From the NCBI GenBank assembly GCA_039968605.1, contig JBDVPM010000008.1:1240001-1304000 (forward strand): 64,000 nucleotides of DNA, read 5' to 3'. The position numbers and the translations under genes were made by a program. Positions 1 to 10,255 of the stretch are shown one piece after another. This DNA is from Alteripontixanthobacter sp. (GTDB lineage: Bacteria; Pseudomonadota; Alphaproteobacteria; Sphingomonadales; Sphingomonadaceae). Under the pieces are notes generated by a model that searched no databases, was not told the origin of the DNA, and saw only the letters and a list, made by a program, of their open reading frames with translations. How positions within the stretch are numbered: the first letter of the stretch is position 1; every line of letters starts with the position of its first letter.

Positions 1-115
1 ATTGTCTGCGATTTGGGTCCGGGGAGGAGCGATCCGGCTATGTGAAAGCCGCAAGGATTTTGCAAGCCCTTCGATGGGTAGAAACAAACCGCCCGCCCCG
101 CTAGGGCAGTAACCG

Positions 116-1318
116 ATGAAACAATCTCCCGACGCCCTGCTCCGCTCCATCGATGCCCCGGCCATGCTGGCGCAGGTGGAAGCGTGGAGCGCGATCAACA
201 CCGGTACCGGCAATCTGGACGGACTGGCCGAATATGCCGCAATGCTGGCGGACGAATTCGCCGCGCTTCCCGGCGAGGTCGAGCTGGTGGAGCCGGCCCC
301 CGTCACTGCCATCGCCGCCGATGGCCGCGAGTTCGAGAAGCCGCACGGCCGGCACCTTGTCCTGCGCGTTCGCCCGGGTGCAAACCGGCGGGTACTGCTG
401 ACCGGCCACATGGATACGGTCTTCCCTAAAGACCACTCGTTCCAGGGCCAAAAATGGCTCGACGATACTACGCTGAACGGTCCCGGCGTCGCCGACATGA
501 AGGGCGGTATCGCGGTGATGCTGCACGCGCTCAAGGCGCTGGAGGCCAGCGAAGAAGCTTCGGGGCTGGGCTATGACGTCATGCTCAATTCGGATGAGGA
601 AACCGGTTCGCTCGCCTCCTCCGATCTGATCGCGCAGCTTGCCGGCGGCAAGGTTGCCGCGCTGACTTACGAGCCGGCCGCGCTGCCCGATGGCACGCTG
701 GCACATGAGCGCGGCGGCACGGGGAACTATTCGATCACCATAACCGGCAAATCCGCCCATGCCGGGCGCAACCCCCAAGACGGGCGCAATGCCATCGTCG
801 CGGCGAGCGATCTGGCGGTGCGCCTGGCCGCGATGGCCCATACGGACATGAGCGTGAACCCTGCCAAGATCGAAGGCGGCGCGGCGAACAATGTGGTGCC
901 CGATCACGCAGTGCTGCGCTTCAACATTCGCCCCAAATCGGCTCAGGCAATGGAGAGCTTCGACAGCGATTTGAACGGCGTGCTGGCGGATATCGAGCGC
1001 GCTCACGGCGTTTCGGTCCACCGCCATGGCGGCGTCACCCGCCCGCCCAAAAAGGTCGATGAACCGGCGCAGCGCCTGTTCGATCTGGTCAAGGAATGCG
1101 GCGCGCAGCTTGGTCAGACCATCGGCTGGCAATCGACCGGCGGGGTATGCGACGGCAACAATATCGCCGCCTGCGGAGTGCCGGTGGTCGATACGATGGG
1201 CGTGCGCGGCGGGGCGATCCATTCGCCCGACGAATATCTGATCGTGCCGAGCCTGGCCGAACGGGCGGCCTTGTCCGCGCTGGTCCTCCAGCGCCTCGCA
1301 GCAGGAGACACGCTTTGA
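116..1318 (+). CDS. M20-family zinc hydrolase (carboxypeptidase G2/ArgE-like) of the ast operon
   Basis: 400-aa cytoplasmic metallohydrolase of the M20 family. The metal ligands and catalytic residues are visible: GHMDTVF (about 97-103), GPGVADMKGG (about 122-131) and NSDEETGS (about 158-165, holding the general-base Glu pair), with a late HSPDE near the C terminus. Full length for the family, with the inserted dimerisation lid (HAGRNPQDGRNA region). Its TGA overlaps the TTG start of astA, so it is translationally coupled to arginine succinyltransferase and dihydrolase genes. This context suggests it acts on a succinylated or N-acyl amino acid of the arginine pathway, for instance in place of a zinc-dependent succinylglutamate desuccinylase. 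The family is certain; the substrate is inference. Confidence 0.85.
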   Translation: MKQSPDALLRSIDAPAMLAQVEAWSAINTGTGNLDGLAEYAAMLADEFAALPGEVELVEPAPVTAIAADGREFEKPHGRHLVLRVRPGANRRVLLTGHMDTVFPKDHSFQGQKWLDDTTLNGPGVADMKGGIAVMLHALKALEASEEASGLGYDVMLNSDEETGSLASSDLIAQLAGGKVAALTYEPAALPDGTLAHERGGTGNYSITITGKSAHAGRNPQDGRNAIVAASDLAVRLAAMAHTDMSVNPAKIEGGAANNVVPDHAVLRFNIRPKSAQAMESFDSDLNGVLADIERAHGVSVHRHGGVTRPPKKVDEPAQRLFDLVKECGAQLGQTIGWQSTGGVCDGNNIAACGVPVVDTMGVRGGAIHSPDEYLIVPSLAERAALSALVLQRLAAGDTL

Positions 1319-2331
1319 GCTACCGCATGCGCGCCGCCCGGATGGACGATCTGGAGCCGCTATACGAAATGGCCAAGCTGACTGGCGGCGGCTTCACCAA
1401 CCTGCCGCCCGACCGCGATGCGCTGACCGCCAAGCTGGAGCGCTCCACCGCCGCTTTCGCCCGCGCCGACGAGAGTCTGGGCGACGATCAGTTCGTGCTG
1501 GTGCTGGAAAATGTCGAAACCGAGGCTGTGCGTGGCACTTGCCAGCTGTTCAGCCAGGTCGGGCAGCATTGGCCGTTCTACTCCTACCGCCTCAACACGC
1601 TCACCCAGCATAGCGAGGCGCTGGACCGCACCGTGCGCGCCGAATTGCTCAGCCTGACCACCGATCTGGAAGGATCGGCCGAGGTGGGCGGATTGTTCCT
1701 GCACCCTAACGAGCGCGCGGGCGGCCTCGGCCTGCTGCTGGCGCGCAGCCGCTATCTGTTCATCGCGATGCACCGCAAACGCTTCGCCGACAGGATTCTG
1801 GCAGAGCTACGCGGGATCATCGACGAACGCGGCGGATCGCCTTTCTGGGACGGGGTGGCGGGCCGGTTTTTCGGCATGACTTTCCAGGAAGCGGATTATT
1901 TCAACGCGATCAACGGTAACCAGTTCATCGCCGACTTGATGCCCAAACACCCTGTCTATGTCGCCATGCTGTCGGAAGAGGCAAAGCGCGTGATCGGCCT
2001 GCCCCACCCCACCGGCCGCGCCGCGATGCGGATGCTGGAAGGCGAGAATTTCCGTTATGAAGGCTATGTCGATATTTTCGATGGCGGCCCTTCGATGCTG
2101 GCCCGCACCGACGATGTGAAAAGCATCGCCGGATCGCACGAGGCGCAGCTGGCTGGCATCGAGCTGGAGGAAGGCGAGCGGGCGCTTGTCGCGACCGGGC
2201 AGCTGACCGAATTTCGCTGCTGCTACGGCGCGCGCAGCGAGGTCGGCGATGGCCAATTGGCGATCGATGCACGCGCGGCAGATTTGCTCGACGTATCGGT
2301 GGGCGATGTAGTGTGGAGTGTCGGGCGGTGA
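1315..2331 (+). CDS. astA: Arginine N-succinyltransferase
   Basis: 338 aa, the usual AstA length (about 340). It transfers succinyl from succinyl-CoA to arginine, the first step of the ammonia-producing AST catabolic pathway. Family signatures seen are SAEVGGLFLHP, SPFWDGVAGRFFGMTF and DLMPKHPVYVAML. The start was taken as TTG at 1315, overlapping the upstream stop (TTGA). ATG at 1327 is an alternative that would lose four residues (LSYR). It is followed by astB with a GTGA overlap. The assignment is confident; the start is moderately sure. Confidence 0.93.
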   Translation: MSYRMRAARMDDLEPLYEMAKLTGGGFTNLPPDRDALTAKLERSTAAFARADESLGDDQFVLVLENVETEAVRGTCQLFSQVGQHWPFYSYRLNTLTQHSEALDRTVRAELLSLTTDLEGSAEVGGLFLHPNERAGGLGLLLARSRYLFIAMHRKRFADRILAELRGIIDERGGSPFWDGVAGRFFGMTFQEADYFNAINGNQFIADLMPKHPVYVAMLSEEAKRVIGLPHPTGRAAMRMLEGENFRYEGYVDIFDGGPSMLARTDDVKSIAGSHEAQLAGIELEEGERALVATGQLTEFRCCYGARSEVGDGQLAIDARAADLLDVSVGDVVWSVGR

Positions 2332-3578
2332 CCCTTACGGAGATCAATTTCGACGGGCTTATCGGCCCTTCGCACAATTACGCAGGGCTCAGTCTCGGCA
2401 ACCTTGCCGCGACGCGTCACGCGGGGCAAACCTCGCATCCGCGCGCGGCGGCGCTGCAGGGGCTGGACAAGATGCGCGCCAATATGGAGCGCGGGCTGGC
2501 GCAGGGTTTCCTGTTGCCCCTGCCCCGCCCGAACGAGGCGTTTCTGGATGCGATGGCAGTGGACGAGACTGCCGATGGCGCGCTGACCGCTGCGGCGTGG
2601 TCGGCCAGTTCGATGTGGACCGCCAACGCGGCCACCGTCTCGCCCGCCAGCGATACGCGCGACGGCAGGTGTCACGTCACCCCCGCCAATCTCGTAACCA
2701 TGCCGCACCGCGCGCAGGAATGGCCGGACACGCTGGCCCAGCTGGCGATCTGTTTCGGCGATACAAACCACTTCGCGCTCCACCAGCCTGTGCCGCCCGC
2801 ATTCGGCGATGAGGGCGCGGCCAACCATATGCGCTTTTGCGAAGGCCATGGCGCGCCCGGCGTCGAAGTGTTCGTTTACGGCAGGAAGGGCGGCAAGTTC
2901 CCCGCTCGCCAGCACGAACAGGCCAGCCGCGCCATTGCCCGCAAGCACGGTCTCGACCCGGAACGAACCGTGTTTGCCGAGCAGAACCCCATTGCGATCG
3001 AGGCGGGCGCATTTCACAACGATGTGGTCGCGGTCGCCAATGAACGGGTGCTGTTCACCCACGCACAGGCCTTTGCCGACCAGCAAGGCACCTACGCTGC
3101 CATCCGCGCAGCCTTCCCGGCGCTGGAAGTGGTCGAGGTGCCTGGCGATGCGGTGTCGCTGGAAGAGGCGATCGCCACCTACCTCTTCAACGCGCAATTG
3201 CTGACCCTGCCCGATGGCGCGATGGCGCTGGTCGTGCCGCTGGAATGCCAGGAAAGCGCGCCGGTATGGAGCTGGCTGGAAGGTATGCTGGCCGGGAACG
3301 GGCCGATCCGCCATGTCTTCCCGGTGGATGTGCGCCAATCCATGTCCAATGGCGGCGGGCCTGCCTGCCTGCGACTGCGGGTAGTGGCCGACCCGCAGAC
3401 GGTCGATCCGCGCTTCCTGCTGGATGCGGCCAAGGCCGATGCGATGGCGCAGATCATTGCGCAGCATTGGTCCGAAAGCATCGCGCCCGAACAGATCGGC
3501 GATCCGCGCCTTGCCGCCGGAGTTCGCGATGCGCGGGCGCGGCTGTTGGAGGTGTTGGAACTGGGCGAACTGGCATAG
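2328..3578 (+). CDS. astB: N-succinylarginine dihydrolase
   Basis: 416 aa from the GTG at 2328, which overlaps the astA stop by four bases. A GTG 15 bases upstream would give a longer N terminus not typical of the family. It hydrolyses N2-succinylarginine to succinylornithine, CO2 and ammonia. The N terminus has the family block NFDGLIGPSHNYAGLS, the middle has GAFHNDVVAVAN with the catalytic-region His, and the C terminus has SNGGGPACLRLRV with the nucleophilic Cys. Third gene of the tightly overlapped M20-astA-astB operon. astC, astD and astE are not in this window. Confidence 0.94.
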   Translation: MTLTEINFDGLIGPSHNYAGLSLGNLAATRHAGQTSHPRAAALQGLDKMRANMERGLAQGFLLPLPRPNEAFLDAMAVDETADGALTAAAWSASSMWTANAATVSPASDTRDGRCHVTPANLVTMPHRAQEWPDTLAQLAICFGDTNHFALHQPVPPAFGDEGAANHMRFCEGHGAPGVEVFVYGRKGGKFPARQHEQASRAIARKHGLDPERTVFAEQNPIAIEAGAFHNDVVAVANERVLFTHAQAFADQQGTYAAIRAAFPALEVVEVPGDAVSLEEAIATYLFNAQLLTLPDGAMALVVPLECQESAPVWSWLEGMLAGNGPIRHVFPVDVRQSMSNGGGPACLRLRVVADPQTVDPRFLLDAAKADAMAQIIAQHWSESIAPEQIGDPRLAAGVRDARARLLEVLELGELA

Positions 3579-3633
3579 CGTCCGGCACCAAATCTCCCTT
3601 CGCTCGTTGAGCGGGCAAAAGGGAAAACTGCCA

Positions 3634-4434
3634 ATGTCCGATAAATCCGAAAAGTTTCAATGGCTGGTGCGCGTCGGCTATTTCTCGCGCGCGATCCTGT
3701 ACACCGTTCTCGGCCTGATCGCGCTCACCAGCATGGGCGATATGTCCGACGGTACGGACGGCATTTTCCGCGCTGTCGAGAACCTTCCTGCTGGCACTTT
3801 GCTGCTGTGGATCATGGTGATCGGGCTGCTGGCCTATGCCGCGTTTCGCCTGTGCTCGCCGCTATTCGATATCGAGAACCAGGGCAGCGACACCACCGGC
3901 TGGGGCCACCGCATCGGCCATGCCGGCAGCGCCATCGGGCACCTCGTACTGGCATGGACCGCCTATCAGTTTGCGAGCGGTAGCGGCGGCGGATCGGGAG
4001 GCGGCGCAGAGGAAGCCGCTTCGGGTGTGCTGGGCTGGCCGCTCGGCGGAACCGTGCTCGGCATATTGGGCATAGCCTTTTTCCTTGCTGCAATCGCGCA
4101 GGCAAAGAAGGGCCTCACCGGCAGCTTCATGAACCGCATCAGCGCCGCTGCACCCGACGCCACCCGCTGGCTCGGCGGGGCGGGGTTCCTCGCAAGGGCC
4201 GTGGTGTTCGGCGTAATCGGCTGGTCGCTGGTGCAAAGCGGGTTCCTGTCCAGCGGCAGCGACAATGTGAAGACCCTGGGCGAAGCGGTCGCCGCACTCA
4301 GCGGGATGGGTTTCATCTTCACGCTGGTGGGCATCGGCCTGTTGATGTTCGGACTGTTCAGCTTCGTGCTGGCGCGTTACCGGATCATTCCCGATCTGGG
4401 GGCTGAGGGCAAAGTGCCCAGCTTCCGCGCCTGA
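3634..4434 (+). CDS. DUF1206-family multi-spanning membrane protein
   Basis: 266 aa starting at the ATG at 3634; an upstream in-frame extension lies inside astB and was discarded. Three internal repeats of about 80 residues, each starting with a Gly/Ala/Arg-rich helix (VRVGYFSRAILYTVLGL, HRIGHAGSAIGHLVLAW, GGAGFLARAVVFGVIGW) and giving about six membrane segments, match the DUF1206 pattern. A Gly-rich loop (SGSGGGSGGG) follows repeat two. It lies 55 bases after astB on the same strand. No function is known for the family, and no catalytic residues stand out. Confidence 0.75.
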   Translation: MSDKSEKFQWLVRVGYFSRAILYTVLGLIALTSMGDMSDGTDGIFRAVENLPAGTLLLWIMVIGLLAYAAFRLCSPLFDIENQGSDTTGWGHRIGHAGSAIGHLVLAWTAYQFASGSGGGSGGGAEEAASGVLGWPLGGTVLGILGIAFFLAAIAQAKKGLTGSFMNRISAAAPDATRWLGGAGFLARAVVFGVIGWSLVQSGFLSSGSDNVKTLGEAVAALSGMGFIFTLVGIGLLMFGLFSFVLARYRIIPDLGAEGKVPSFRA

Positions 4435-4446
4435 CAGGAGCATCGC

Positions 4447-4917
4447 TTGACCGACGACCGGCTATATTACGAAGACATCGAAATCGGCGCGCGCCACAGT
4501 TTCGGGCGCTACGAAGTATCGCGCGAAGAGGTGCTGGATTTCGCCCGGAAGTACGATCCCCAGCCATTCCATCTTGATGAGGAGGCGGCTGCGAGGACTC
4601 ACTTCGGGCGAGTTTCGGCAAGCGGATGGCATAGCTGCGCCATGACGATGCGGATGCTGGTCGAAAACATGACGGAAAACCGGCAGGCGGGGCTCGGCTC
4701 ACCCGGAGTGGACCAGATCCGCTGGAAAAAACCGGTCTATCCCGGCGACGTGCTGCGCTGCGAGACTGAAGCTCTGGAAAAGCGGCGCAGCCAGTCGAAG
4801 CCCGACATGGGTATTTTCAAATCGGCCTGCACCGTGTTCAATCAGGATGACGAGGTGGTGCTGACCCTCATCTCCAACGGCATGATCGAAACCCGCGATC
4901 CCGCCGGCACCGATTAG
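4447..4917 (+). CDS. MaoC-like hot-dog dehydratase
   Basis: 156 aa single hot-dog domain. The hydratase-2 motif region FARKYDPQPFHLDEEAA carries the Asp...His pair expected for (R)-enoyl-CoA hydratase/MaoC enzymes, followed by SGWHSCAMTMRML. The start is TTG at 4447, chosen because AGGAG lies at 4436-4440 just after the DUF1206 stop. Probably co-transcribed with that gene. Acts on acyl-CoA type substrates; the exact substrate is not readable. Convergent with the lipoprotein gene that ends four bases downstream. Confidence 0.8.
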   Translation: MTDDRLYYEDIEIGARHSFGRYEVSREEVLDFARKYDPQPFHLDEEAAARTHFGRVSASGWHSCAMTMRMLVENMTENRQAGLGSPGVDQIRWKKPVYPGDVLRCETEALEKRRSQSKPDMGIFKSACTVFNQDDEVVLTLISNGMIETRDPAGTD

Positions 4918-4920
4918 GAA

Positions 4921-5415
4921 TCACACGCCGCATTCCGCCATGCCCGCACTTTCATAGGCGACATCGCCGTTGAAATCGCGAATGGTCAACTGCGCGGGAT
5001 AGACGGTGACTTCGGGTGCCATCGGCTGTCCCTCTTCCTCGAGCGCCAGTGTAAAACTGATCGCCTGTCCATCGTAATTGCGCCAGCTGCCCGCCACGGT
5101 TTCGCCGCTGCCGGGATCGGGCGCCAGCCGAACCATCTCGCCGCCCGTTTTTACCAGCCCCATCTCGCGTGAAGCCAGCGCCAGGACGACATCCGGTTTC
5201 TGCCGCGCAGCAAAAGTGCACGAAAAGCCCAACGCACCCGCCAGCTCGATATCGCCAAAGCCGATCGGATCGAGCACCAGTTCCTGCGCAGGCACTTTCT
5301 GCGAGGCCTCGACCGCTTCCAGCGCCTCGGCATCGCTCATCCCTTCGGCATCGCTGCCATCCCCGCACGCCGCCAGCACCAGCGCCAAACCAACCACAAT
5401 CGTACCTCTGCGCAT
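4921..5415 (-). CDS. Predicted lipoprotein, formerly coupled to mutL
   Basis: 164 aa. The N terminus MRRGTIVVGLALVLAAC is a lipoprotein signal with lipobox LAAC, followed by an acidic linker. The mature part has a conserved-looking core with IELAGALGFSCTFA and a C-terminal Cys. The start ATG at 5415 overlaps by one base the stop codon of a decayed mutL 3' end (TGATG). The gene therefore once followed mutL directly and is now separated from it by about 0.8 kb of inserted DNA. An in-frame upstream extension reads through that vestige and was not used. Function unknown. Confidence 0.7.
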   Translation of the reverse strand: MRRGTIVVGLALVLAACGDGSDAEGMSDAEALEAVEASQKVPAQELVLDPIGFGDIELAGALGFSCTFAARQKPDVVLALASREMGLVKTGGEMVRLAPDPGSGETVAGSWRNYDGQAISFTLALEEEGQPMAPEVTVYPAQLTIRDFNGDVAYESAGMAECGV

Positions 5416-5468
5416 CAACGCCTCCCGAACAGCTTCTCGACATCGTGAATCGACAGATTGACCATCGT
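5415..5468 (-). pseudogene. Vestigial duplicate of the mutL 3' terminus
   Basis: Eighteen codons including a stop read TMVNLSIHDVEKLFGRR on the minus strand. The true MutL C terminus at 6224-6277 reads TWVKLSMDDVEKLFGRH. About 44 of 54 bases agree. The copy has no upstream coding context, so it is a relic left when new DNA (about 5469-6223) entered the mutL 3' end and supplied a fresh terminus. Confidence 0.75.
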
Positions 5469-5666
5469 CGATACAAAAAAAGTGGCGAAAAACCACACAT
5501 TCTCTGATATTTGCCACGGCTCTCGCTAAAATGAGGTGTTAGATTAGTCTACAAAAATAACCCTTGCCAATTTTCTCCGTCGGGTTTGAGAGAATGCTCT
5601 GTGTCCGCTTGATGACCGAAATCAGGGTGGAAAGCGGACATCCGCAATATCTGCTACTTGAGCCGA

Positions 5667-6140
5667 ATGATTAGATTTACGGGCATCCTCTTTGGTTTGA
5701 TTTCAGTTGGCTGCAACGAGTCAAAAGCTAGTTATGAGGCTGAGCTTGATCTGGACGACTATGTCCAATCCGACCTGGAGATAGCGAGTTTTCGTTCGGC
5801 CGAGGTGGACCTTAATGGAAGCGGTGGAACGGAGATTGTCATATATGCTACCGACCAGAAATGGTGCGGAAGTGGTGGATGCACCCTGTTTATTTTGGAA
5901 AGAACATCCGAGGGCTATCGAAGTGTTGGTCGGACAACAATTACTAACCTGCCAATCGAAGTTATGGATAATTCGCATCACGGATGGCGAGATCTTGCAG
6001 TCACCGTTAGAGGGGGTGGAGCTATGCCACCTTATGTTGCAGTGCTACCATTTGACGGCAAAACTTATGCAGCCAACCCCTCTATGCCTCCCGCGATAAG
6101 ATCAGAGGCTGTGAACGGGACAGTTCTAATCAGCGATTAG
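5667..6140 (+). CDS. Small predicted lipoprotein on inserted DNA
   Basis: 157 aa from ATG 5667 (TTG at 5658 is possible). A short signal peptide MIRFTGILFGLISVGC ends in a lipobox-like Cys. The mature region has EVDLNGSGGTEIVIYAT, WCGSGGCTLFILER and HGWRDLAVTVRGGG. This arrangement, with a paired-Cys loop and a DLNGxG turn, recurs in small secreted hypothetical proteins of sphingomonads, as far as I recall. The base composition is clearly lower in GC than the flanking core genes. It lies between the two copies of the mutL 3' end, opposite in strand to both neighbours. Function unknown. Confidence 0.65.
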   Translation: MIRFTGILFGLISVGCNESKASYEAELDLDDYVQSDLEIASFRSAEVDLNGSGGTEIVIYATDQKWCGSGGCTLFILERTSEGYRSVGRTTITNLPIEVMDNSHHGWRDLAVTVRGGGAMPPYVAVLPFDGKTYAANPSMPPAIRSEAVNGTVLISD

Positions 6141-6223
6141 TTAGCTGATGTCCGCAATTGGGTCGCTAGCAGACAGTCCGCTTTAATCCCTGAACTGCGC
6201 ATAAAAGACATTCCCGATTGCGC

Positions 6224-8089
6224 TCAATGCCTCCCAAACAGCTTCTCAACATCGTCCATTGACAGTTTGACCCAAGTCGGGCGGCCATGGTTGCATTGCC
6301 CTGAGCGGGGCGTGGCCTCCATTTCGCGCAGCAGCGCGTTCATTTCCGCGACCGATAGCACGCGGCCTGCGCGGACCGAGTGGTGGCAGGCCATCGTGCC
6401 GAGCACCAGGTCGAGCTTCTCGCCCAGCAGCAGCGGCGCATCGTTTTTCGCAAGGTCGTCGGCAATATCGATCAGCAGCTTTTCCGGGTTCGCCTTGGCC
6501 AAAGCGTGGGGCAGCGCGCGCACCAGCATCGCGCCGGGGCCGAAGCGTTCGATGGCCAGGCCGAGCTCGGCCAGCTGCGGGGCGGCATCCTCCAGCCGGT
6601 CGCATTGCGGCTCGTCCAGTTCGACGACTTCGGGAATCAGCATCGCCTGGCTGCGCTTGACCGCGTCGCCCGCGCCAGCCGCTTTGAGCCGTTCGAGCAC
6701 CAGCCGTTCATGTGCCGCATGTTGATCGACCAGCACCAGCCCGTCCGAGGCCTCCGCCACGATATATGTTTCGGCGACCTGCCCGCGCGCGATGCCGAGC
6801 GGATATTGCGCCGCATCCTGCGGCAGCGGCTGGGCCGTCTCCGCTAGGCCCGCCGGGGCATCGGCAGCCGGGCCATTCCACCCCTGCCCCGCATCGCGGA
6901 CATATGCCGATCCAGCAGAGGACCCTGCCGACCAGTCGCGTCCCTGAAAGATGGAAGCGAGCGCAGCTTCCGGTTCGCTGCGCCCCGGCTGCGCCTGCCC
7001 TTCCCTTTGCCACCTGCCCATCGCGCCCGCATCGGGGGCCTGCGCGCTGCGACGGTCGCCGGTGGCCAGCGCCTGCCGCAATCCGCTGACGATAAATCCC
7101 CGCACCGCCTGCGAATCGCGGAAACGTACCTCGGTCTTGGCCGGATGGACGTTCACATCGACATCTTCGGGCGGCAGGTCGAGGAACAGCGCCAGTACCG
7201 CATGGCGATCGCGCGCGAGCATATCCGAATAGGCGCCCCGCACCGCGCCGGTCAGCAGCCGGTCCTTTACCGGCCGGCCATTGACGAACAGATACTGATG
7301 ATCCGCCACGCCGCGATTATAGGTTGGCAGTCCGGCGAGCCCGGTGAGCCGGATAGTTCCGTTCTCGCCCGGTCGTTCGAGTTCGATCTCGACACCGTTC
7401 GTTTCCAGTTCGCGCGCCACGATCTGCGCGATACGGGTGGTCGCGCTCTCGCCCGGCTGCACCGCAAGCACCCGGCGTTCGCTGCCCTTGGCGATGTGAT
7501 CGAGCGTGAAGCCGACCTCCGGCCGCGCCATTGCGAGGCGCCGCACCACGTCGAGGCAGGCGGCATATTCGCTGCGCGCGGTGCGCAGGAACTTGCGCCG
7601 GGCGGGTATCCTGGCGAACAGCTGCTCCACCCGCACGCGGGTGCCCGGCGGCAGCGCGGCGGGGCCATCCTCCACCAGATCGCCGTGATCGACGATCTTG
7701 CGCCAGCCCTGCTGCGCGCCGCGCGGGCGGCTTTCCAGCGTAAAGCGCGCCACGCTGGCGATGCTCGGCAAGGCCTCCCCGCGAAAGCCCAGCGTGGCGA
7801 CCTGCTCGATATCCTCATGCGGCAGTTTGGAGGTGGCGTGGCGTTCCAGCGCCAGCGCCATCTCCTGCGGCTCCATCGCGCAGCCATCGTCGGTAACCTC
7901 GAACGCGGTCAGCCCGCCATCGGTGAGCTTGACGGCAATTCGCAGCGCGCCCGCATCGACCGCATTTTCGACGATTTCCTTCAGCGCGGAGGCGGGCCGT
8001 TCCACCACTTCACCGGCGGCAATACGGTTGATCAGCGCCTCCGGCAGGCGGCGAATGGCCGGGGCGTTGGGGGCGGCGGTTTCGGTCAT
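6224..8089 (-). CDS. mutL: DNA mismatch repair protein MutL (endonuclease type)
   Basis: 621 aa. The N-terminal GHKL ATPase shows VENAVDAGA, VTDDGCAM, RHATSKL and LGFRGEALPSIASV. The C-terminal dimerisation domain holds the metal-dependent endonuclease motif DQHAAHERLVLE together with ACHHSVRAG and CNHGRPTW. This is therefore a nicking MutL as in bacteria lacking MutH. A Gln/Gly/Ala-rich linker joins the halves. It is divergent from mreB across 188 bases. The 3' end looks replaced: a diverged copy of it sits at 5415-5468. Confidence 0.96.
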   Translation of the reverse strand: MTETAAPNAPAIRRLPEALINRIAAGEVVERPASALKEIVENAVDAGALRIAVKLTDGGLTAFEVTDDGCAMEPQEMALALERHATSKLPHEDIEQVATLGFRGEALPSIASVARFTLESRPRGAQQGWRKIVDHGDLVEDGPAALPPGTRVRVEQLFARIPARRKFLRTARSEYAACLDVVRRLAMARPEVGFTLDHIAKGSERRVLAVQPGESATTRIAQIVARELETNGVEIELERPGENGTIRLTGLAGLPTYNRGVADHQYLFVNGRPVKDRLLTGAVRGAYSDMLARDRHAVLALFLDLPPEDVDVNVHPAKTEVRFRDSQAVRGFIVSGLRQALATGDRRSAQAPDAGAMGRWQREGQAQPGRSEPEAALASIFQGRDWSAGSSAGSAYVRDAGQGWNGPAADAPAGLAETAQPLPQDAAQYPLGIARGQVAETYIVAEASDGLVLVDQHAAHERLVLERLKAAGAGDAVKRSQAMLIPEVVELDEPQCDRLEDAAPQLAELGLAIERFGPGAMLVRALPHALAKANPEKLLIDIADDLAKNDAPLLLGEKLDLVLGTMACHHSVRAGRVLSVAEMNALLREMEATPRSGQCNHGRPTWVKLSMDDVEKLFGRH

Positions 8090-8169
8090 CCGGCATGGCC
8101 TAGCGGCGAACCGGCCAAGATTCGAGCCAGGCGGTGGAAAAGCCCCCCGATTTGCCCATAAATTTTTAG

Positions 8170-9321
<1,152 letters not shown>

Positions 9322-9334
9322 AGGCGGGCGAGCG

Positions 9335-10255
9335 GTGGCCTCCGCTTCCTCCCGCAATCCGGGCTATTCGCGCAAGGCGCAATACACCGTATTCACGGGT
9401 TATCTGATCGCCGGCATCGGCGCGCTGATCGGCGCGGCGCTGCTGGCGGTTTCGCTGTGGAAGCCCGGCACCTTCTCCGGCCTGCGCGGTGCGGCAAGCG
9501 ATGTGGCCGCCCCGGCGGCAGAGGGCGCTGCGGGCGCGCGCGCGGAAGGCCAGGGCCTGATCGAGACGATCACCGGCTATGTCCGCGCCGGCAGCGAGAA
9601 TGCCAAGCTCAAGAACGAGCTGGAACTGGCCCGCATCCGCCTGCGCGAGGCCGAGGCGGTTGCCGAGGAAAACCGGCGGCTGAGGGGCTTGCTGGACCTG
9701 CGGACGGAAGAAATGAAGCCGGTCGCGGTCGCGCGGCTGATCGGATCGACCGCAGTCAGCACGCGTCGCTTCGCCTATCTTGGCGCGGGGTCGGATGATG
9801 GAGTCCGGCCGGGAATGCCGGTGCGCACAGCGCGCGGCGTGGTCGGCCGGGTGCTGGAAACGGGCGGCAAATCATCGCGCGTATTGCTGCTGACCGACAG
9901 CGAGAGCGTGCTGCCCGTGCGCCGCTCCACTGCCGATGGGCGGCGCGACGTGATCGCCTTTGCCGAAGGTCGCGGCGACGGTATCATTCGCATTCGCTTG
10001 ATAAACCTTGGCATCAATCCCCTGAAAGAAGGCGATGTGTTTGTAACCAGCGGCGCTGGCGGGTTTTTCAGCCCCGGCGTGGCGGTGGCCGTGGTCAGCG
10101 AAGTGCTCCCAGACGGCGCGCTCGCCCGGATGATCAGCGATCCGGCAGCGGCGGATTATGTTTCGGTCGAGCCGATCTGGCAGCCCGAAGCGGTTGCCGG
10201 TGCCGCCACGCCGATCGAAAGCGCGCTGGGCGAAGATGAAAACCCGGCGGAATGA
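9335..10255 (+). CDS. mreC: Rod-shape determining protein MreC
   Basis: 306 aa. One membrane segment near residues 12-40, then a long coiled coil (KLKNELELARIRLREAEAVAEENRRL region) and the two beta-barrel MreC domain (VRPGMPVRTARGVVGRV, LLTDSESVLPVR, DVFVTSGAGGFFSPGVAVA). Periplasmic scaffold between MreB/RodA/PBP2. The start is GTG at 9335, 13 bases after mreB. It ends in an ATGA overlap with mreD. Confidence 0.95.
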   Translation: MASASSRNPGYSRKAQYTVFTGYLIAGIGALIGAALLAVSLWKPGTFSGLRGAASDVAAPAAEGAAGARAEGQGLIETITGYVRAGSENAKLKNELELARIRLREAEAVAEENRRLRGLLDLRTEEMKPVAVARLIGSTAVSTRRFAYLGAGSDDGVRPGMPVRTARGVVGRVLETGGKSSRVLLLTDSESVLPVRRSTADGRRDVIAFAEGRGDGIIRIRLINLGINPLKEGDVFVTSGAGGFFSPGVAVAVVSEVLPDGALARMISDPAAADYVSVEPIWQPEAVAGAATPIESALGEDENPAE

